Assembly (NCBI RefSeq): GCF_014145675.1
Contig: NZ_JACGZW010000007.1
Location: 62,001-126,000 of the forward strand
DNA length: 64,000 nt
Source: Amycolatopsis dendrobii
Lineage (GTDB): Bacteria; Actinomycetota; Actinomycetes; Mycobacteriales; Pseudonocardiaceae
Direction: 5' to 3'
The position numbers and the translations under genes were made by a program. Positions 61,285 through 64,000 of the stretch are shown here, one piece after another (position 1 is the stretch's first letter; each line of letters opens with the position of its first letter). The notes under the pieces are model-generated. The model did no database searches. It worked only from the letters and a program-made list of their open reading frames with translations, and had not been told where the DNA came from.

Positions 61285-61327
61285 AAAAACCCCGATCCGA
61301 GATCAATCTCGATTCCCCGGATCGGGG
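61285..61327 (-). terminator. intrinsic terminator of the DUF2339 gene
   Basis: CCCCGATCCG (61290) and CGGATCGGGG (to 61327) form a 10-bp stem with a short inner stem, and in the minus direction five T residues follow (61289-61285). It lies 15 bases after the stop of the DUF2339 gene. Confidence 0.85.
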
Positions 61328-61341
61328 GACTTCCCGCAAGC

Positions 61342-63912
61342 TCAGCGCGACGCGACAACCTTCGCGTACCGGGCACCCGCCACAAGCAGGATCACCCCAG
61401 CGCCGAGGAACGCGCCCACGCGAGCCAACCCGTCCAGTGCGGCAAGGTCGAACAACACGAGCTTCGCGACAGCAGCGGCCACCAATACCAGCCCGGCGAT
61501 CCGCAACGCGACCACCTCGATCCCCCGCAGAAGAAGAACGAACGCCACCACGGTCCAGGAAACCGTGACGAGCGTGTGGCCAACCAGGAATCCGACGCGA
61601 CCAGGGGCTACGAGCATGGACGCGGCGAGCACCAGCCCAGCAGCGCCGTAGAGCGCGCACAATCCCGCAGGCAGCCAAGGCGCAAGACTGGCCGACTTCA
61701 CCACATCGAGCCGAATTGCCGCCCACGGCAACGCAATCGCCGCAGCGAGGAGAAGCGCGGCCGAGGCCAGCGCGGTCAGGAGAAGGTCTCGCGGATGCCA
61801 ATGCGGGAGCACCAGCAGCGCCGGGGTCACCTCCGACCCGAGCGCGAACAGTCCACCGATCACGGCGAAGACGAGAGAACCGCCTAGCGCGAAACGGTTT
61901 CGAGCGAACTTCGCCGCGAACGCGAGCACTACTGCTTCGCCAAGCAAGACAGCCCCGCCATCGAACTGCGTGACGGTCGCCTGCATCGCGGCGACGAGAC
62001 CAGCGATTCCCGCGACAGTACCGGAATTCCCTCGAACGAGGATCCAGGTCGCGATGAGCACGGCCGCCGTTCCGCCCGCGAGAAGCACCGATTCCGGCCT
62101 GTGCAGAACCAGCGCGGCAACCAGGATCGGCAGCGGGGAAACAGCCAGGACGGACAGCGAGTAGGGCTCATTGTCATTGCGCCGCAACGAGATCAGCGCT
62201 GCCGCCGCGCTGGCCACACCAGCGGCGAGCACTGCCCACACCGGCAACGTGCGCAGCCCGATACCGATCATCGCCGCTGTCAAGGGAGGAATGGCCGCAG
62301 TAAACGAAAGGGGCCACCACGACCGTCGAAGCTGGACAGGGACGGTCGCGATCTGGATCATGAGAAGGAACGTCACGAGTTCATCGGTGAAGCCCCAAGT
62401 GATCAGGGGCGCACACACTCCGCATCCTCCCACCACGGCAGTCGCCAGGAGAGGGGAATCCCATTTGACCGCAAGCACAAGTCCGCCCACCGCGATCGCC
62501 AAGCCGACCGCGAGCCCGGCGGGAACCGGCAAGAAATCGAACAAGGAGGTGGCAGCGACAGTGTCAAGGTAGAGCGTCGCGATCCCAGTGGCGACAAGGG
62601 CGAATGCTCCCGTGCGCGCCGCCGGCTTGCGGTGCAGCCAAGCACCCGCGCCGACCAGGATCCCGCCGAACGCAGCACCGACCGCGACCCGCGGCAACGG
62701 TCCGAGCCAGCCGCGCTGGATGGCCAGGATCAGCAACAGGACGACCCCGAGCAACGTCACCGCGCCGCCGACCCACGCCAGCAGCCGCGAACCGGCACCT
62801 TCACGGCCGAGTCGCTCCCGCAGCGTCGGAGGCGGGGTGTAAAGCGGCGGAGCGTAAGGCGGCTGACCGTATGGCGGCTGGCCATACGGTGACTGTTGGA
62901 AGGTTGCCTGCGGGTGACCTTGAGCGGACTGGTCGGCGGTCGGCTGCCCGTGGCTCGGTTGGGCGGCGGACTGTCCGGCTGCAACATCGCCAGAGGCGGG
63001 TTGCCCAGTCCCGGTTTGTGGCGTCGACGGGTGGGTCGCGCCAGCCATGGGTTGGGCGGAATACGTTGCTGCGTAAGGGTTGTACGCGTAGTAGCCCGGG
63101 TGGGGGTGGAAGGCTGCCCCATGCGCGGCTGAGTAGGCCGGGTACAGGTACGGACCCGTGCCCTGCGCAGCTTGGTAGCCCTGGGCGGGCGAGTGACCAG
63201 GAGCAGTCGGATAGCTGTGGCCAGGTGCAGGAGGCTGGCCAGGTCCGGCGGGGTGGCCCGGTGCGACGGCATCGCCCGGTTCGGCAGCTGTGCCCGGCTC
63301 GGCAGGGCGACCTGACGCGGACGGCTCGCCCAGCGCCGCGGTCTTGCCCGACGCGGACGGCTCGCCCAGCGCCGCGGTCTTGCCCGACGCGGACGGCTCG
63401 CCCAGCGCCGCGGTCTTGCCCGACGCGGTCGTCTTGTCCGGCGCGTCGGTCCCGCCCGGCACAGCAGCCTGGTTCGGGCCAGCGGCGGTCCGATCCGGCG
63501 CAGGGGCGACTTGGTCCAGCTCAGCGGCAGTCTGATCTGGCAGGGCGGCAGCCTGTTCCGGCGCGACGGAAGGGACTGCCTTGTCGGCAGGCCCCTGCGC
63601 AGCCGAGTCGTCGGAGCCGAAGCCTGGCGCGGCCGGGTAGCCGGAGCCGACGGGCTGAGTGCCGCCAAGCGGGTAATCCGCCTGCGACGCCTCCCCGGTC
63701 GACGCTGCCGGCTCGGCGTGGCCGCCCGGGTGGCCCGGCGTCGGCCGGGAGCCCGCGGCCGTGTCCAGGACGGATGGCTCGTCGGGCTGGTCGGTGGCCG
63801 ACTCAGTCTGGGGGCGCACTGCGCGAAGTTCCGCGCCGACGTGGTTCAGGCGGCGGCCGAGGTCGTCCAGTTCGCCGGCCAGGCGGTGGAGCGTTGCAGC
63901 TTCCGTGGTCAT
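61342..63912 (-). CDS. DUF2339 polytopic membrane protein with low-complexity cytosolic region
   Basis: The 856-residue protein has a short N-terminal coiled coil (TLHRLAGELDDLGRRLNHVG) and about 350 residues of Pro/Ala/Gln-rich repeats, including PYGQPPYGQPPYAPP. From about residue 385 come some 14 membrane helices of the DUF2339 family (GAGSRLLAWVGGAVTLLGVV marks the first). The function is unknown; relatives are linked to envelope processes. ATG 63912 is preceded by a weak site. It ends with an intrinsic terminator. Confidence 0.87.
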   Translation of the reverse strand: MTTEAATLHRLAGELDDLGRRLNHVGAELRAVRPQTESATDQPDEPSVLDTAAGSRPTPGHPGGHAEPAASTGEASQADYPLGGTQPVGSGYPAAPGFGSDDSAAQGPADKAVPSVAPEQAAALPDQTAAELDQVAPAPDRTAAGPNQAAVPGGTDAPDKTTASGKTAALGEPSASGKTAALGEPSASGKTAALGEPSASGRPAEPGTAAEPGDAVAPGHPAGPGQPPAPGHSYPTAPGHSPAQGYQAAQGTGPYLYPAYSAAHGAAFHPHPGYYAYNPYAATYSAQPMAGATHPSTPQTGTGQPASGDVAAGQSAAQPSHGQPTADQSAQGHPQATFQQSPYGQPPYGQPPYAPPLYTPPPTLRERLGREGAGSRLLAWVGGAVTLLGVVLLLILAIQRGWLGPLPRVAVGAAFGGILVGAGAWLHRKPAARTGAFALVATGIATLYLDTVAATSLFDFLPVPAGLAVGLAIAVGGLVLAVKWDSPLLATAVVGGCGVCAPLITWGFTDELVTFLLMIQIATVPVQLRRSWWPLSFTAAIPPLTAAMIGIGLRTLPVWAVLAAGVASAAAALISLRRNDNEPYSLSVLAVSPLPILVAALVLHRPESVLLAGGTAAVLIATWILVRGNSGTVAGIAGLVAAMQATVTQFDGGAVLLGEAVVLAFAAKFARNRFALGGSLVFAVIGGLFALGSEVTPALLVLPHWHPRDLLLTALASAALLLAAAIALPWAAIRLDVVKSASLAPWLPAGLCALYGAAGLVLAASMLVAPGRVGFLVGHTLVTVSWTVVAFVLLLRGIEVVALRIAGLVLVAAAVAKLVLFDLAALDGLARVGAFLGAGVILLVAGARYAKVVASR
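63314..63421. repeat. three 36-bp tandem repeats inside the DUF2339 gene
   Basis: The unit GACGCGGACGGCTCGCCCAG plus 16 bases is repeated at 63314, 63350 and 63386, apparently without change. Each encodes 12 residues (GKTAALGEPSAS type) in frame. A degenerate fourth copy starts at 63422. Confidence 0.88.
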
Positions 63913-64000
63913 ACCGGACAGCGTGGGTGAAACGGCACGATGATCGGATCCGTAGCACTACTCAAGGCTGGACACGAGATGGTCTCGCGACCGCCGACCT

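Noticed and set aside
63314..63421. Possible CRISPR array from 36-bp repeats
   Set aside because: The repeats are directly adjacent without spacers and are in frame within a coding sequence.

Overview
The window is high-GC actinobacterial DNA. Frequent GTG starts, some TTG starts, conservon-type genes, LGFP-repeat and DUF2339 proteins, F420/deazaflavin-type enzymes and an SRP RNA beside dnaX point to the Pseudonocardiaceae. An Amycolatopsis-like organism is my inference; no rRNA or other decisive marker is present. Genes are dense, lie on both strands, and often overlap by 4 bp.

Layout. 0-8.3 kb: recR, ybaB and dnaX on the minus strand, split by two plus-strand genes (an amidase lipoprotein and a GH31 glycosidase), then a spermidine-synthase-like protein and the small SRP RNA. 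8.3-11.6 kb: a conservon (sensor kinase, roadblock protein, small GTPase) that lacks the usual DUF742 gene. 11.8-17.8 kb: a PLP dehydratase, a GT39-type membrane glycosyltransferase, an OmpR-type response regulator/histidine kinase pair and a divergent DUF5666-like membrane protein. 17.8-21.5 kb: a deazaflavin-type reductase divergent from a TetR gene with paired operators, a 3-hydroxyacyl-CoA dehydrogenase, and a VOC protein followed by decayed copies of its own 3' end. 21.5-23.3 kb: a PLP lyase coupled to a dihydropteroate synthase that closely resembles Sul-type sulfonamide-insensitive enzymes. 23.5-28 kb: a large secreted sugar dehydrogenase with PKD and LGFP modules, an L,D-transpeptidase and a membrane protein.

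28-31.5 kb holds a Ser/Thr kinase coupled to an HTH-N6-adenine methylase, divergent from a PP2C phosphatase across an AT-rich palindromic promoter. 31.5-33.1 kb is a small islet bounded by a tRNA-Ser gene and a duplicated tRNA 3' half (att-like); it carries a pentapeptide-repeat membrane protein. 33.66-33.83 kb has a long nested hairpin followed by an intrinsic terminator, a strong candidate for an undescribed structured RNA. It precedes a four-gene cassette: two small helical proteins, an FtsK/SpoIIIE-type ATPase and a fourth small protein.

37.6-46.3 kb: a secreted nuclease, a CapA-like protein, an alpha/beta hydrolase with a divergent TetR regulator and two perfect operators, a TauD-type dioxygenase, two small helical proteins, a methyltransferase and a small unknown. 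46.5-47.6 kb: tRNA-Ser(CGA), tadA and its partner gene. 47.6-55 kb: an M20 amidohydrolase, a methyltransferase pseudogene, a DapA-family aldolase, an ECF sigma factor with a SnoaL domain, a LysA-like decarboxylase, an APC permease and a divergent Lrp regulator; this looks like an amino-acid (diaminopimelate/lysine-like) district. 55-56.6 kb is non-coding and full of short degenerate palindromes. 56.6-63.9 kb: a Tat-exported metallophosphoesterase-LamG protein, a DUF6328-like protein, a Cu/Zn superoxide dismutase, a PNPOx-family protein and a DUF2339 membrane protein. The DUF6328-like and DUF2339 genes each contain in-frame 36-bp tandem repeats.
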